Source of the DNA: Lineus longissimus
Lineage: Eukaryota > Nemertea > Pilidiophora > Heteronemertea > Lineidae
Assembly (NCBI RefSeq): GCF_910592395.1
Contig: NC_088312.1
Span: 5,828,001 to 5,892,000, forward strand
Direction of reading: 5' to 3'
DNA: 64,000 nucleotides
The position numbers and the translations under genes were made by a program. How positions within the stretch are numbered: the stretch's first letter is position 1; each line of letters opens with the position of its first letter. The notes below the pieces were generated by a model, which had not been told where the DNA came from, made no database searches, and was given only the letters and a program-made list of their open reading frames with translations. Below are positions 38,030 through 52,200 of the stretch, piece by piece.

Positions 38030-38675
38030 TTGTGATACTGGGACAGCATTTTAACGCCCGTTGCAGAAGAGACAAGCTGATGACAGTAGCTGCTACAATG
38101 TCCCAGGTCTGAATAATAGTTACCAGCCGGCTTTACTCGTCCTAGACCCTGTCACAACCAAGACCATGACAGCAGCTGTCACCATGCTGATGTTGAATTC
38201 ATGTTGAGTTTACCACGGCGAATCCAAGATCTTGATCGTTAGGGGTAGCTAGGCCCCTGTGCCTCCATTAAGTCTTCACAAGCATGGCGAGATGCAGTGG
38301 GGCCTGGTGTGCATGTCGTTTTGAGCACAGCGAGAGGTAGTAGGCCCAGATAAATTTTGCTGAATGCGAATATCTTCCAGAACATTGCGAGATGCTAGCT
38401 TAGACGAAGTCCCTGTACTGGAATGACGTCCAGCTTATGCATGTCAGAGATGTTAGCTCCAAGGAAAAGGGTCAGGGTGGCTGTTTGATACAGCAAAATA
38501 CAATTTGTAGGGATGTAACCGTCTTCAGAGAGTATGTACAAGTACCAAAAGACATTAGTCGGTCAATTTGACACATTCAAGTACTTCTGATTTGCAGCTG
38601 AGGTTTTCCAAGACGGCTACAGGTCACCAGGTGAGCTAGAAAAACCAACAAAACTTATCAATTTCAACTTAAAAA
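38030..38675. other. Spacer downstream of alpha-tubulin
   Basis: No coding, RNA or repeat signal recognised. Confidence 0.4.
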
Positions 38676-38681
38676 TTTATT
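38676..38681 (-). terminator. Poly(A) signal of alpha-tubulin (AATAAA on minus strand)
   Basis: TTTATT on the plus strand, 223 bp beyond the alpha-tubulin stop codon, a normal distance for a tubulin 3' untranslated region. Confidence 0.65.
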
Positions 38682-38903
38682 GAATCCAATGACAAAAACA
38701 GTGACTTGATCACAGTCATCCGTTTTAAGCACGGACAGGGCAGATGTAAAGTCTGAACATGTTACATTACCGGTAACAAAAAGATGCAGAATTTTACGGA
38801 AGCAGAATTATCGCAAGATTGTTCTTACAGGCAGTTTACAAATTTAAGTCCAGATATTGCAAAATAAGGCATTGCAAAAATGTTATTAGAGTATGAACCT
38901 GTT

Positions 38904-41615
<2,712 letters not shown>

Positions 41616-41734
41616 TTTTAGCTTGATATGGACGATTTAGGGGAAAATAGTTGAGGAAAGCCCGAGATTCACGCTCACGATACGACTCGAATGGGTCCCG
41701 GTGAGAGAGATGGCGGGAAGGCGCCGTGTCGTCC

Positions 41735-41743
41735 ATAAATATA
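41735..41743 (-). promoter_or_regulatory. Candidate TATA box of alpha-tubulin
   Basis: TATATTTAT on the minus strand, 120 bp upstream of the alpha-tubulin ATG and consistent with a short first exon. Confidence 0.4.
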
Positions 41744-41849
41744 CCACGACCTGGTCCCAATTTTCTTAAGACCCGTTTACTTCGTATGCATAACATACAG
41801 GATTGTTAATACTAGGGACGAACATGCGCAGGAATACAAGTGCAGTGAC

Positions 41850-42110
41850 AAACTCGCCGCGGTACTAGTGTCCAGTGCCGAAATTTAAAGGAAAGAAATT
41901 GGCGCCTCTAGTGTCAAGATTGCCGAAATTAACGAAATCAGCACCTCTAGTGTCAAGATTGGTGCAGTAATTGTACTTATGTGATTCGGGAATCACGTTT
42001 TTGTGTGAATTTACACAATCATGTTTTTATATGATACAAGCAATCAGGATAAAACGTCAAACTCGCCCCAGTGCCGAAATAACGAAAACAGCGCCTCTAG
42101 TGTCAATTAT
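41850..42110. repeat. Dispersed short direct repeats upstream of alpha-tubulin
   Basis: The 16-mer GC(G/A)CCTCTAGTGTCAA occurs at 41902, 41941 and 42091, each preceded by a GCCGAAAT..AACGAAA-like block. CAATCACGTTTTT-like strings occur between. It looks like a degenerate tandem or segmental duplication near the tubulin promoter. Confidence 0.7.
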
Positions 42111-42398
42111 GGATAAAGCGTGACAAATGACCAATCACGTTTTTCGTGTTGGCTCCGACTGTATATATTAGAGTCCAGAGTTTGATGTATTTGTTATGTG
42201 TTTGGTGGTAGACGTTTGCAATGAAAAAGAGTCAAGCTTACATTATTTATTGTTATTGCGTTGTGGATTTCTTGAAATCAGTAGCCCTAATGTACGCACG
42301 GGTAGACGCCCGGGTAGACAGTAGTGGGACGGGCAGGGCCAGCCGGGTCGAGGAGGGTAGCAATAAAATACAGAATATGGCCCGGAAAGAAAGGTATT

Positions 42399-42419
42399 GG
42401 GTAGTGGGTGGGTAGTGGG
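42399..42419 (+). other. G-quadruplex motif
   Basis: Four GGG runs separated by loops of 4, 1 and 4 bases, followed by further GGG runs at about 42428 and 42435. Confidence 0.6.
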
Positions 42420-42439
42420 TAGTGCATGGGTAGCGGGTA

Positions 42440-43383
42440 GTGCTTTTAAGGGGTGCCCTTCCCACTACACCCGGACGCAGTGCACCAGCCTCGTTCCTCA
42501 ACATAAAGAGATCGAATGGGCTGCCAAGGGAATGGCTACTTCCCTCAAGCCGGAGAATGATAAAACATTGGCCTGCTGTCGAGTCCCTCAGGAGCTGTTC
42601 CGCATCCCTAGCATCCTGGGGAAATCAAGGAGTGGCAGTAAACACCCCTGATTTTCTCACAATGCTTTGCTAGTACATGTATCTTATTACTGAGGAGGAA
42701 TCGCCACTTTACAGGTGGCAGCACTTTTAGCGAAATTGAAAGCTTTCTCTGAGGCTACCGGCCGATTTACTTCAAGCACAGGAACCGCTGGGCCACATTT
42801 GTTGTACCCACAGGAGCTGCCGTCACCTCGGCCCTGAATAGAACCTCCAGTCATCCGTGACGTCATGTGTCTCTAGTGGCACGATGCATCCAGTGGCCCT
42901 CTCCTCCCCCTGAATGCGAATGTCTCCGTCACCTGGAACCGGGAGCGCCCCGGAATGAATACATTAATGCGAATGTCTCCAGTGGTCACCTCCAGCCATC
43001 TGTCGACACCATCTCCTGTCTCCGTCATATCTCTTGTCTCCAGTCGTCAGGTGAACGGTGAATTCTCCATGGTGAGCATGGTACTGCGATTTACCATGGT
43101 GAATCGGAGATCTTTTTCGCAGGGGATTCGAAGAGGCTGACACTTCGGCAAATGTCAGTCATCTCTAGCAGATATACAACATAGGGCCACGGTATATTAA
43201 ATCGTTGGACATTTGAGTTTGTCGGAATGGTCCGTGTATCATGACCATTTTTATGAGCTGCGTTATAGTGTCATTGATAATAAATCATGCCTTTGAGGAT
43301 ACGTTTTAGGACATAGTCAATTGAGACAGTAAGAACCACAGAGCCCAAAAAAGTATGCGGAACCCTTTTCGATTTTGATTTGT
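42440..43383. other. Gene-free spacer between alpha-tubulin and NOTUM
   Basis: Only short unconserved frames. It contains two copies of a GAATGCGAATGTCTCC-type motif (about 42915 and 42970) and one perfect CRE-like TGACGTCA at 42858-42865, which may be chance. Confidence 0.4.
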
Positions 43384-43389
43384 TTTATT
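43384..43389 (-). terminator. Candidate NOTUM poly(A) signal
   Basis: AATAAA on the minus strand, 268 bp beyond the NOTUM stop codon. Confidence 0.5.
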
Positions 43390-43656
43390 TACATCGTTGT
43401 TAATACGGATGTACATGTAGTGCTCTACAAACAAAAACACGTGAAATGGCAACAATCTGGAACGTGTTGAGAACATCCAAAAACAGTAATATAACATATT
43501 GTAGCACATAAATAAATAAACACTATAAGAATAGTGGGATGACCGTCTACCTGTCCTCCTCTAAAGCTGTCTTTCAATCTGTATACATTGATGCAGGGAT
43601 GCGCTCAGATTGCGTCTGAGGGACTCTGATTTAAATTTGACCTGGTACCCGCCCAT

Positions 43657-46600
43657 TTATTCCTGCTGAATCAGCAACTGCAACAGAATGTCATGATCCA
43701 TCGTCTGCAGGGTACCGAGATTCATCCCAAGGGCATTTGCTATGCTGCTCATGTCTAAGCCAAACTGCATCAACAGGTCAATGAAATCCATCTCTTCACC
43801 TGTGAATGGATTACGGATTTTCGGGCAAGAGAGGTTACATTGCGGCCAGGCGCACCGGTCGATTAGATGATGCTTACATCGATTGTTATGGTGATCCCAG
43901 TGGTGCTGGGAGTGTTGGTCGAACAAGGATCTTTTCAAGCGCTTGTTTGCTGAAAAGGAATAAATCAGAATAAAACAATGCTAAATTTTAAATTGTTTTT
44001 ACAGCCCCGACAAAGCGAGATTCAGTTCCTTCCATTACAAATCACCATCAAATCGTAACCATGTTCAGTGACTCGGTATCGTCCATGCAATTGCTATCCC
44101 AGTGTCGAAGTTCGAAATGGCCTGGGCTATTGACGTTCATGCATGGCCTCCAGAATACCGTATAATCAGTCTGAATCCAATGGGACCGGACAGTTTTTCA
44201 AGGGTATACTTTCTACGTCTACACTGGTGAAACAACATCAAGTGCGTCTGACGATTGGCCCTCGAAACGACAAGAAAACTGTTTTAAAAGTTTTAGAGAA
44301 TCACTGAATCTAACCTGCAGTTCATTGTTTGCCGGCGAAGCAGGTGACCAATGAAAATCGAAAAAAAGCGTTGCTGTCAAATCTTACATTTTCCTTTGTT
44401 CTTCTTGTCTCTTTTTCGGCTCTTCTTTCTTCGTCTGTTTTTACTTCTTCGTGAATGTGAACCTGACCTCGGTTCATCACCTTGAAATCTGACGATGCGA
44501 TTTCGAGACTCCCTAAAATAACAAACAGACCATTTCTCTCATGCTTGTGTTTCTAAGTAACAACATTTTAGAATGGTGACGGGTCGTTCGTATCCTGAAA
44601 GATAGTCATGCAGAGGCTGTTCTCTGGAAATAAAAGAATAGACTCCAGTCCTTGAAATTAGCATTCACTATGTTTTAAAGGAGTTCTAATTGCTTTAGGA
44701 TTTCAAGTCCTAGCCAAAATGGCGATATACCTATGGTCAACCCTTAAACTGTCTACACTTACATTTGTCCTCCCCACCGTCGCCAATCAAGCTCCGAATC
44801 TTTGTAATGGTTAGTTTCATGTTTGCCCTGTTCCCAGCATCTCAGCGCCTGGGGGAGCGAGATGTCGTTGATGACAATATTTTGCCAATCACTGCAAATG
44901 AAGGAGTAAAAAGTTTTTGATTAGCCAGTTTAGGATCCATTCATCTTCACCATTTAGGCCTACTTAAATATTCCTGACCATTTACTTAAATATACATATC
45001 TTAGAGTAACCAGACTAGTCTGGTTACTCTAACATATTCACGACGATCATCAACTCCTATTGGACTGAATACCGAATTTGGTAGTATATTTCTAAAAAAC
45101 TTCTGTACCTCTTACCTTTTCGTTAAGAATATATGGGAGAGGCATGCTGGAGCAAATACCGCCCTGAAAAGATAGAGAGGTTAAGAACTCATACGATAAA
45201 AGACAACGATAACGACAATGACGAGGTTTCGTCTGCTCGAGGAAGGTGATAGACCATTGCTATACGCACTGGATAAATCGTGGACGTTGACCACCGTGAT
45301 AATTAGTGGCTAACGGTCCGAATTTCCTTGCATCAATGAGTGCCTTTATTTTAGAAAAAAATGTATAACATCACAACTTACTACTTTTTCAAATACCTAT
45401 GTATTTTATCTGCGTTGACAGAATGTTGCAGTGATGCTGCGCTGTTTTGATGTGCTGATATAAAGAAGTCTGAACGGTACACAATGTGTATACTTACGAT
45501 ACATTTTCTAGCGTGTTTTTCAGGCTCTGACCCACTCTGTGAATGTATTGCCACTGAGATTGGCTGGTTGGCGGACCAACGTTATCCGCTGTAATCTGCG
45601 CTTCGTCAAACATATTCTGAATGATAAACACTGGTGCTGAAATAGTAAATGGTCTGATACTGAAACCAATTTATTCAAAACGAATAGCCGAAATTGTAGG
45701 AAGACCGCCGTTCGAGAATGTTTTCACAAGCAATTAAATAGAAAGTTCCCGATGGTGGTTTTAACTTTTAACTTATCGCCAAAAGGCTTGCATCCTAATT
45801 GCGTATATAACGTACTTTGCATTGTCTTGTAGATGACATGTCCAAAGTAACATCTCCATTCTTCGCCGGCTGGCACGCCTGTGCGGCAGCTCTCGGGCAC
45901 AACACCATTCCATAATCTAAAATAAATCGAAAAGCGAAAGAAATTAATCTGAAGTTTGGTAAACTACGTATCGTTTTTAACATCGACAACATCGTCGTTG
46001 ACCTTTTCATCAGCGTCGTCATCGTCATCGTCATTATGTCACAGCCTACTTTATCTGTGCCCGATGTCAAATATTGCAGTTTTGGTTTCTATATACATGT
46101 ACTAAGACAAATGACAGAGGTTTATAGTTTAGCTTTTTCGACTTACTTCTTCCCCCTTTTGATCCCCTCTTTTGGGGCACACAGGTGAGCGTCCGTGCAG
46201 GCGATCGGCCGGAATGGATCGTTGTCAAGGAACCATCCAGAATCTGCCAAGCCTCGCACCTTCACGCGTGGGGCGAGCTCTGACAATGTTGTCGAGATCT
46301 TGTCAAGGTTGAGCAAAACTCCGGTTGCTCCGGCACTACAAAATGAACAATACTTTGATTTTCGGGTTTTTTTAGTACAGGGAATTATCCCGGCCCGGGT
46401 CAGGTTGCCAAAATGTGGAATCGAACCCATGAAAAATAATAGGCCGATAATGAAAGATTCAAGGAAAACATCGACCGTCTACACGACTTCAGCACACTCC
46501 GGACGCATTGGACTGACCTCGTCCTCGGATCGAATCTAGGATTACGCAATGGACTGCCCCGGGAGATAATAAAGATCACATTGTGAACAACACATGTTTG

Positions 46601-48893
46601 ATACACCTACCTACTGCCAGCTACTAGCACCCGCTTTGCATTATCCAAGTGACCATCCGCTACAATGTCTTTGATCACTTCCTCGACAATGTAGGTCCCA
46701 TGGAAGCTGAATTCTTCATCCGATTTCGCTGTGAAGGTCCCACTCCACGAGTCACTTGAACAGTATGGCACTAAGCTGCAAAAAAGAGGAAATAATATAC
46801 TGGGAATATACTGGGTGACATTCACATGAGGCATGTCACCAGGATTTCTATCGAATGGTTTACCAAGAGATTAGAGAGGATAAGATAGATCGTTCCGCTA
46901 ACACTAACGATCGTATCAAATAACGTATTTCACGTGGATTTCTTGGTAGAGATTTATATATGTGATGTTATGGTCATACCTACATCATGTTCTCATAGAA
47001 ATGTAACGGGTTCTCCTCCGGATGGCTTGACAAGATACCAGTGCCTGCAACAAAGGAACACATGTAAAGGCCAACATGATTACAAGCAAACAGATTTACG
47101 CGTTCGTGAAACTGTGCTTTCTGGATATTTTATAAATCTTCCTCTCCCTCTGATCAATGGATAAGATCGACTCTTTCACCAGTCTCCTCCACCCACTCGC
47201 TGCGCGGCGGATATAGGGTCGAAAAAATGAAATGAAAAATGGCAAAAGGTTTACCCCTTCTTGCTGGTGGCCATTCCTTTGATGACATCAGTTTCCTCAT
47301 GTTAGTCCACCTGCCCCGGCAGCTAGGCTTGTCGAAGCAGTACCATCCACCTATTGAAGGAACAGATAGGAATTTTAAGCGGAGGTATAAACATTAATAA
47401 GATATTGTGAAAAACAAACCGACAACATGAACAAGTAATGTACAATTTTGTGTACACCGTTCATATACATTCTGGAAGTTATCAGGAAGTTCTTGATATT
47501 TTCTGCTTCAAGCAGGCTACACCTCATTGTATTACATTATGATACCAACTTGTAAACTCTTGGAGAGCCGTTTTGATAGATGATCTTCAACTCATTCGGT
47601 GATGTTTAGGATTGTCAAATATTGAGTTAGCACGTATAATTGATGACTGGTCGTGAGAAAAGTGGATTCGATTTGCGATGTCAAAACCGATTACAATGGG
47701 ATTTTACTGGTCTGTTGACATTGCTGGCCCCAACTAACCTGTCTCTTTCAATTAACCCTCCATTTGATGTTTTCATGTTTCAACACGATCTGAGAGACGG
47801 GAATTTAGGGTGAACACCAACATCCCAATCCAAACAGTAAGTTTGGCGACATTCGTCATAGTTGAAATGTATGCAGTCAAACTTCTTTCCTCGCCTCGGT
47901 GTCAGTGACACGAAAACAACCGATTTATAGGTGACCTTACCGGTCAGGTGACCATACCGAATAATTGACACCAATCAACCGATTAGGTGACACACATCCC
48001 AACCGATTAGGTGACACACCATCGCCTGATTAAATGACACAAAATCAAAGGCAAAAGTGACCCCTCTCTGGAGCAAACCACTGCGCAACTGACAAAGAAG
48101 GTTGCTACGTAAGACCAGAGTCTTTCAATAAACTTTGAAAATGTTATATTGAAAGACTCTGGTACGACCAAGCTAAGTAAGCTACCTTTTTGTTCGGTAA
48201 ACTTATTTCTCACCTTCGAGGAATATTATCCATTTGGTGCTGCCATAGGACTTCCGGATGTAGTATCTGAAAGTAATTGGCGCAGAGGGAATCGATTTAA
48301 ACCGTTCATGATCAACGCCTCCAAAAGCTACATGTATTGCTTCTTGCGATAATCGGTATTCATGGTTTGTTTGCTCTAGTATTTGTCAACGTTCTATGAA
48401 ATGCTATTTTTCCTGGCCGAAGACAGAGTCTGATAAACCCAATTGGTGCCTTACCGTGGCGGCACACAGAAAGACTGATCATATGCAGGAGGACTACTCC
48501 CTGGAGAAACTCCTCCAAGTTCACAGCGATGGTATGGCATTTCTTTGATATGGATAAAAAAATTAAACACCCGAAATCATTGACCAAGCAGACACAAACA
48601 TAGTGGTCTATTATTTTACGATTGAACCAGGAAGCTTACCCTGCTGGTGATCCATCATTGCAAGTGACTGAAGTATTCGTCAGGTGCATCAGTTTCATAT
48701 CTGGTATCTCCCTGATCCCTCCGCACATGTGCACCGCCCCAGCAAGCCTCCGCAAGTCGCTTAGCACCTTGGCTGGGTCACCAAGTTTTGATAATCTGTT
48801 GAGATTGAGAATGGAGTCTCCCTGGGACTTGAAATTAATGGGAGTACTGAACACAAATGGCAGCACGAGAAGCAAAGTGTAGAATATGGTCAT
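43657..48893 (-). CDS. NOTUM: NOTUM, secreted palmitoleoyl-protein carboxylesterase (550 residues)
   Basis: Secreted alpha/beta-hydrolase that removes palmitoleate from Wnt proteins, a feedback inhibitor of Wnt signalling. Twelve coding exons: 48640-48893, 48214-48266, 47255-47350, 46984-47044, 46611-46775, 46147-46335, 45816-45916, 45498-45636, 45116-45163, 44763-44891, 44388-44512, 43657-43949; all phases join. A signal peptide covers residues 1-17. LEGGWYCF and VPYCSSDSWSG are conserved. The catalytic triad is Ser210 (GSSAG), Asp317 (FDEAQ) and His363 (ACLSH). The C-terminal CxWPxCNxSCP motif and FTGEEM match vertebrate NOTUM. Residues 412-484 are a basic, then His-rich, insertion between the catalytic domain and that C-terminus. 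An acceptor site ends 5 bp before the ATG, so at least one 5' untranslated exon lies upstream; CAG|GTAACT near 50,865 is one possible donor. Confidence 0.97.
45001..45032. repeat. Perfect 32-bp palindrome in a NOTUM intron
   Basis: Each half is 16 bases (TTAGAGTAACCAGACT) with no spacer. It lies in the intron between exons 9 and 10. Confidence 0.9.
47977..48041. repeat. 24-bp direct repeats in NOTUM intron 2
   Basis: ACCGATTAGGTGACACAC occurs twice, 24 bp apart, with a third degenerate copy after it. Confidence 0.75.
48114..48163. repeat. Hairpin with 17-bp stem in NOTUM intron 2
   Basis: ACCAGAGTCTTTCAATA at 48114-48130 is the exact reverse complement of 48147-48163, with a 16-base loop. 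Confidence 0.85.
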
Positions 48894-49105
48894 GCTTTCT
48901 GAAATGAGAAGTTCATTTAAGTAATGTTATTAATTTTACGTAGTTAAATATAAACAGGACCTCCAGAAAGGAAACTTTTTGAGAGCGAATGTTGGCAGAA
49001 TATGCTTGTGTCGTATAAGAAATGATGATCTTTACAGATTATCATCCATGCAACGAGTTTGGTAATATTTTAAACATGCAGAGCGCTTCCAACCTGATGG
49101 CTTGC

Positions 49106-49288
49106 AATCATTGGGCTATTTGAGGTTCACTTGTATAAAAAACAATAGTATTTTCTGTGACACTATCGCAGAATTAAAGACGGTACAAAAAGGTAAATTA
49201 CCTTTTTGTACCGTCTTTAATTCTGCGATAGTGTCACAGAAAATACTATTGTTTTTTATACAAGTGAACCTCAAATAGCCCAATGATT
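49106..49288. repeat. 183-bp palindrome: 91-bp perfect arms around one base
   Basis: The left arm 49106-49196 and right arm 49198-49288 are, base for base as read, exact reverse complements, with a single A between. The arms contain no open frame. It lies ~210 bp upstream of the NOTUM ATG exon, in the presumed 5' intron or promoter region. Confidence 0.9.
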
Positions 49289-52200
49289 ATTTTCCAACGT
49301 GTTGGCTTTATGATGGCCGTCTTTGTATTGCCATGGGGTTCTAGACTTTAGCAATTTCGTGATCACTTAAAGAGAACAAACACGTCGGAACATCAAAGAC
49401 CTCATCTCTGACCTTATCTTGTCTCTCATCAACATCAAAAGAAACTCTAGTTAAGAAAACAATAGTACTGACGCGTCCCCTTGAGTTCCTTACTAACAAA
49501 ACATTGCCAAACAACGTTTCTGCTCATTATAACTTCATCAAAGGCGCTTCAACAAAGAGAGATGATTTCGCCGCACGGGGCTATCTGGCTCATCTTGAGG
49601 TAAACGAAGGAATCACGATATCAAGCTGTTCGCCCCCGCTCGGATTGAGTGTGACAAGTTACTATCAAATTCATCTAGATTATACAGATGAAAGCGCCGA
49701 AACACTTTAACGATCCGGTTATACGGTTAACAGTCAGGTACCAATTTGTCGCTTAAGTTTTAAACATGCCTTATGTACCCTCTATACTTGGCCAGAAATG
49801 TTTCCTACGAAGACGTACGCCTCGCCTTTGAACCTAAGTGGTTTCGGTTACAGTGGGCGAAACTTTCTTTGAATAATGAAAATCAAGTATTTTAACAGCA
49901 AGGTAAACTGGTTTCCAACTGAGGCGGCGTATTTGAAGGAGCAGATCAGATCGGGCAGCCTAAACCGTCAAGATGTTCTTTCACAATCCCAGGTTAAATG
50001 AGACGGGTAATTCTTTAATATGAAACCACCGCTTATTTGATTCTAAAGAGAGGCATTGAGACATTGTTTGTTTATACCATTTAGATGGGGCGCTTAACCT
50101 CCAAAGATCGGAGATTGCCGTATACATGTAGATGACAACTCGTCTTTGCTGGACTTCAGAATTACGTCTCGAAGTCTTTCCGTCAAGCTTACGATAGCAA
50201 AATGTGGTTAAAGATCTACATAACAATTTCTGTGACGAAGTACACCGGATATTGTGTATATTGTTTGAAGCTTTCGGTACGTTAAAAAATTAATGCCAAA
50301 ACCATCAACTTGAGATTTGGGTCTGTCTGAGTTTCCAGACCGGAAAGCCAGTAGTCTGTCGACAATTTCCAGTGCGCGTTGCGCGTGATAGATGTGTAGT
50401 GTTCTCATACGAATTTTGATTGATTTGACCTACTTTTCAAGGTCACAGAAGTCAAATGGCATATGGTCAACGCGCTTTAACTATGGCACGTGGCAATTGA
50501 TCTCCCATTTGGTGAAACATGTATCCTATATTCAGGTGATCTCAGCGACAGGCGAAGTTTGGTTCGATCTGATTCACTGGACCAATTCATGCTTGAATTG
50601 TCTACTAAAATATCTATACAGTGAGCACAATTGCCCCTGGCTGTTTTATTCAATTGTATAATTATATAAACGAGTACTTCGTTAACATCAGGAAAGATGC
50701 TTGTTGAGGGTTTATATGTTTTTCTGCATTTGCGTTGTTCCTCGATACGTTAACCGAATCCCTGGACATTAAACTCATACCGATTAATCAGATGATCACG
50801 TTCGGCCTTGCCTTGCAATATACCAATTTGAATAAGATAAGAACAAGAGGAATAAAGAGTTACCTGATCGCTGACGACAAATGAAGAATCCTCTTCCTTG
50901 CCTCCAATAGCTGCTACTGAATCAGATTGTTTTGCTCCATAAAGTATAATTCAAATTTGCCAACGTCACTGGACACTGCAATATCTTGAACAAATGATTT
51001 AGAGAGTCAACTGCAACAGTTGAGAGAACGTGTCAGACAAAAGGGTAATTTACCTTGTCGAGAGGATACTCGGGATGGAAACTCAGAAGTCGGCAAATCA
51101 TAAAGGTTTCTTTGACAGACCCATTATACAAAAGATGTTTCTACCAAAATGATTCGTACATAAGTCGGCGGTCTTTGATGTTGGACGACCGCCTTCTCCA
51201 ATACCAGCAATGTTGAACCAAACACCATTCAACGAACGATTCGTGAAAAATGAAGTGTAAAAAACACGGATTCGGAGGCATCTAAGTGTTAGAAACAAGT
51301 TGTTGACACTCAAAAGGAAAAACTATACTTCTGACAGATCGTTGATTTACGATGTCAACCCAGAATATCATTGTCCTTTTGAGATATCGCGTAACAAATC
51401 TGTGAATGAACTTCAGAAGATTTAATATACGTCACCGTATAAATATTGAGGGTACTGCATAAGAAAATGGTATGCGTTCCTACCCCGACCCTCCTCTGGC
51501 TACGCTAGTCTATGCAACGTGTAGGATATTAAAGGATACAGCACATCCCGATCTACAAAGGATACCCCAATTTGTCAATCTGCACCTTACCAAATAGGAA
51601 CATTTGAAATAAGATAATCGCTTGATTCCGTTGGAATCAGTCAGAATCCGACAAATCCACCAACTCCCCCTCGGAGTATTGTAAGCGCTTAGTAAATCAA
51701 TTACTACAACCTATACGTATATAGAAAAGTGCTATACATGTACATTCTTAAAAGAAATGGTTATGCGCTTTTGAGCCGCTTCAAAAAATATCTAAGCGGT
51801 AGCGGCGTCATCAATGAGAACTGAATGAAAAGAACAACGAAATGATGGTAGAATATACCAAGGCAACAAAAAGTAACGAGAAATACGAAATATACTAGAA
51901 TGAATGATTGTACTTTACCATCCATATCGTAAGCTTCAATCGTAATTATCCGTAGTCAATTTCAAAGTTTTCGCCAGTTCCCAAGTCATGAAATGTTGTC
52001 GGCGTCATTGGATGGCATGTTTTATACGACGTTTTATACTGAAGGTTGCCTCCTATCGCTTCTTGGGTCAAACTGTGCCGGATCTAAACTCCGCCATGCT
52101 CGAGAATATATAATTAGCAATCGCTTGGTGGCATTCAAAGATTATCGCTTCCATTGAAAAAGGCGGCGACCTCAAAGGCAGCCTATTTACATTATTAAAT

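Noticed and set aside
42221-42673. Overlapping frames on both strands in a GC-rich stretch
   Set aside because: They arise from GGGTAGTG-type low complexity; no homology and no consistent splice signals.
50860-50935. Possible NOTUM 5' untranslated exon ending in CAG|GTAACT
   Set aside because: Plausible donor only; without transcripts it cannot be separated from chance, so it is mentioned but not annotated.
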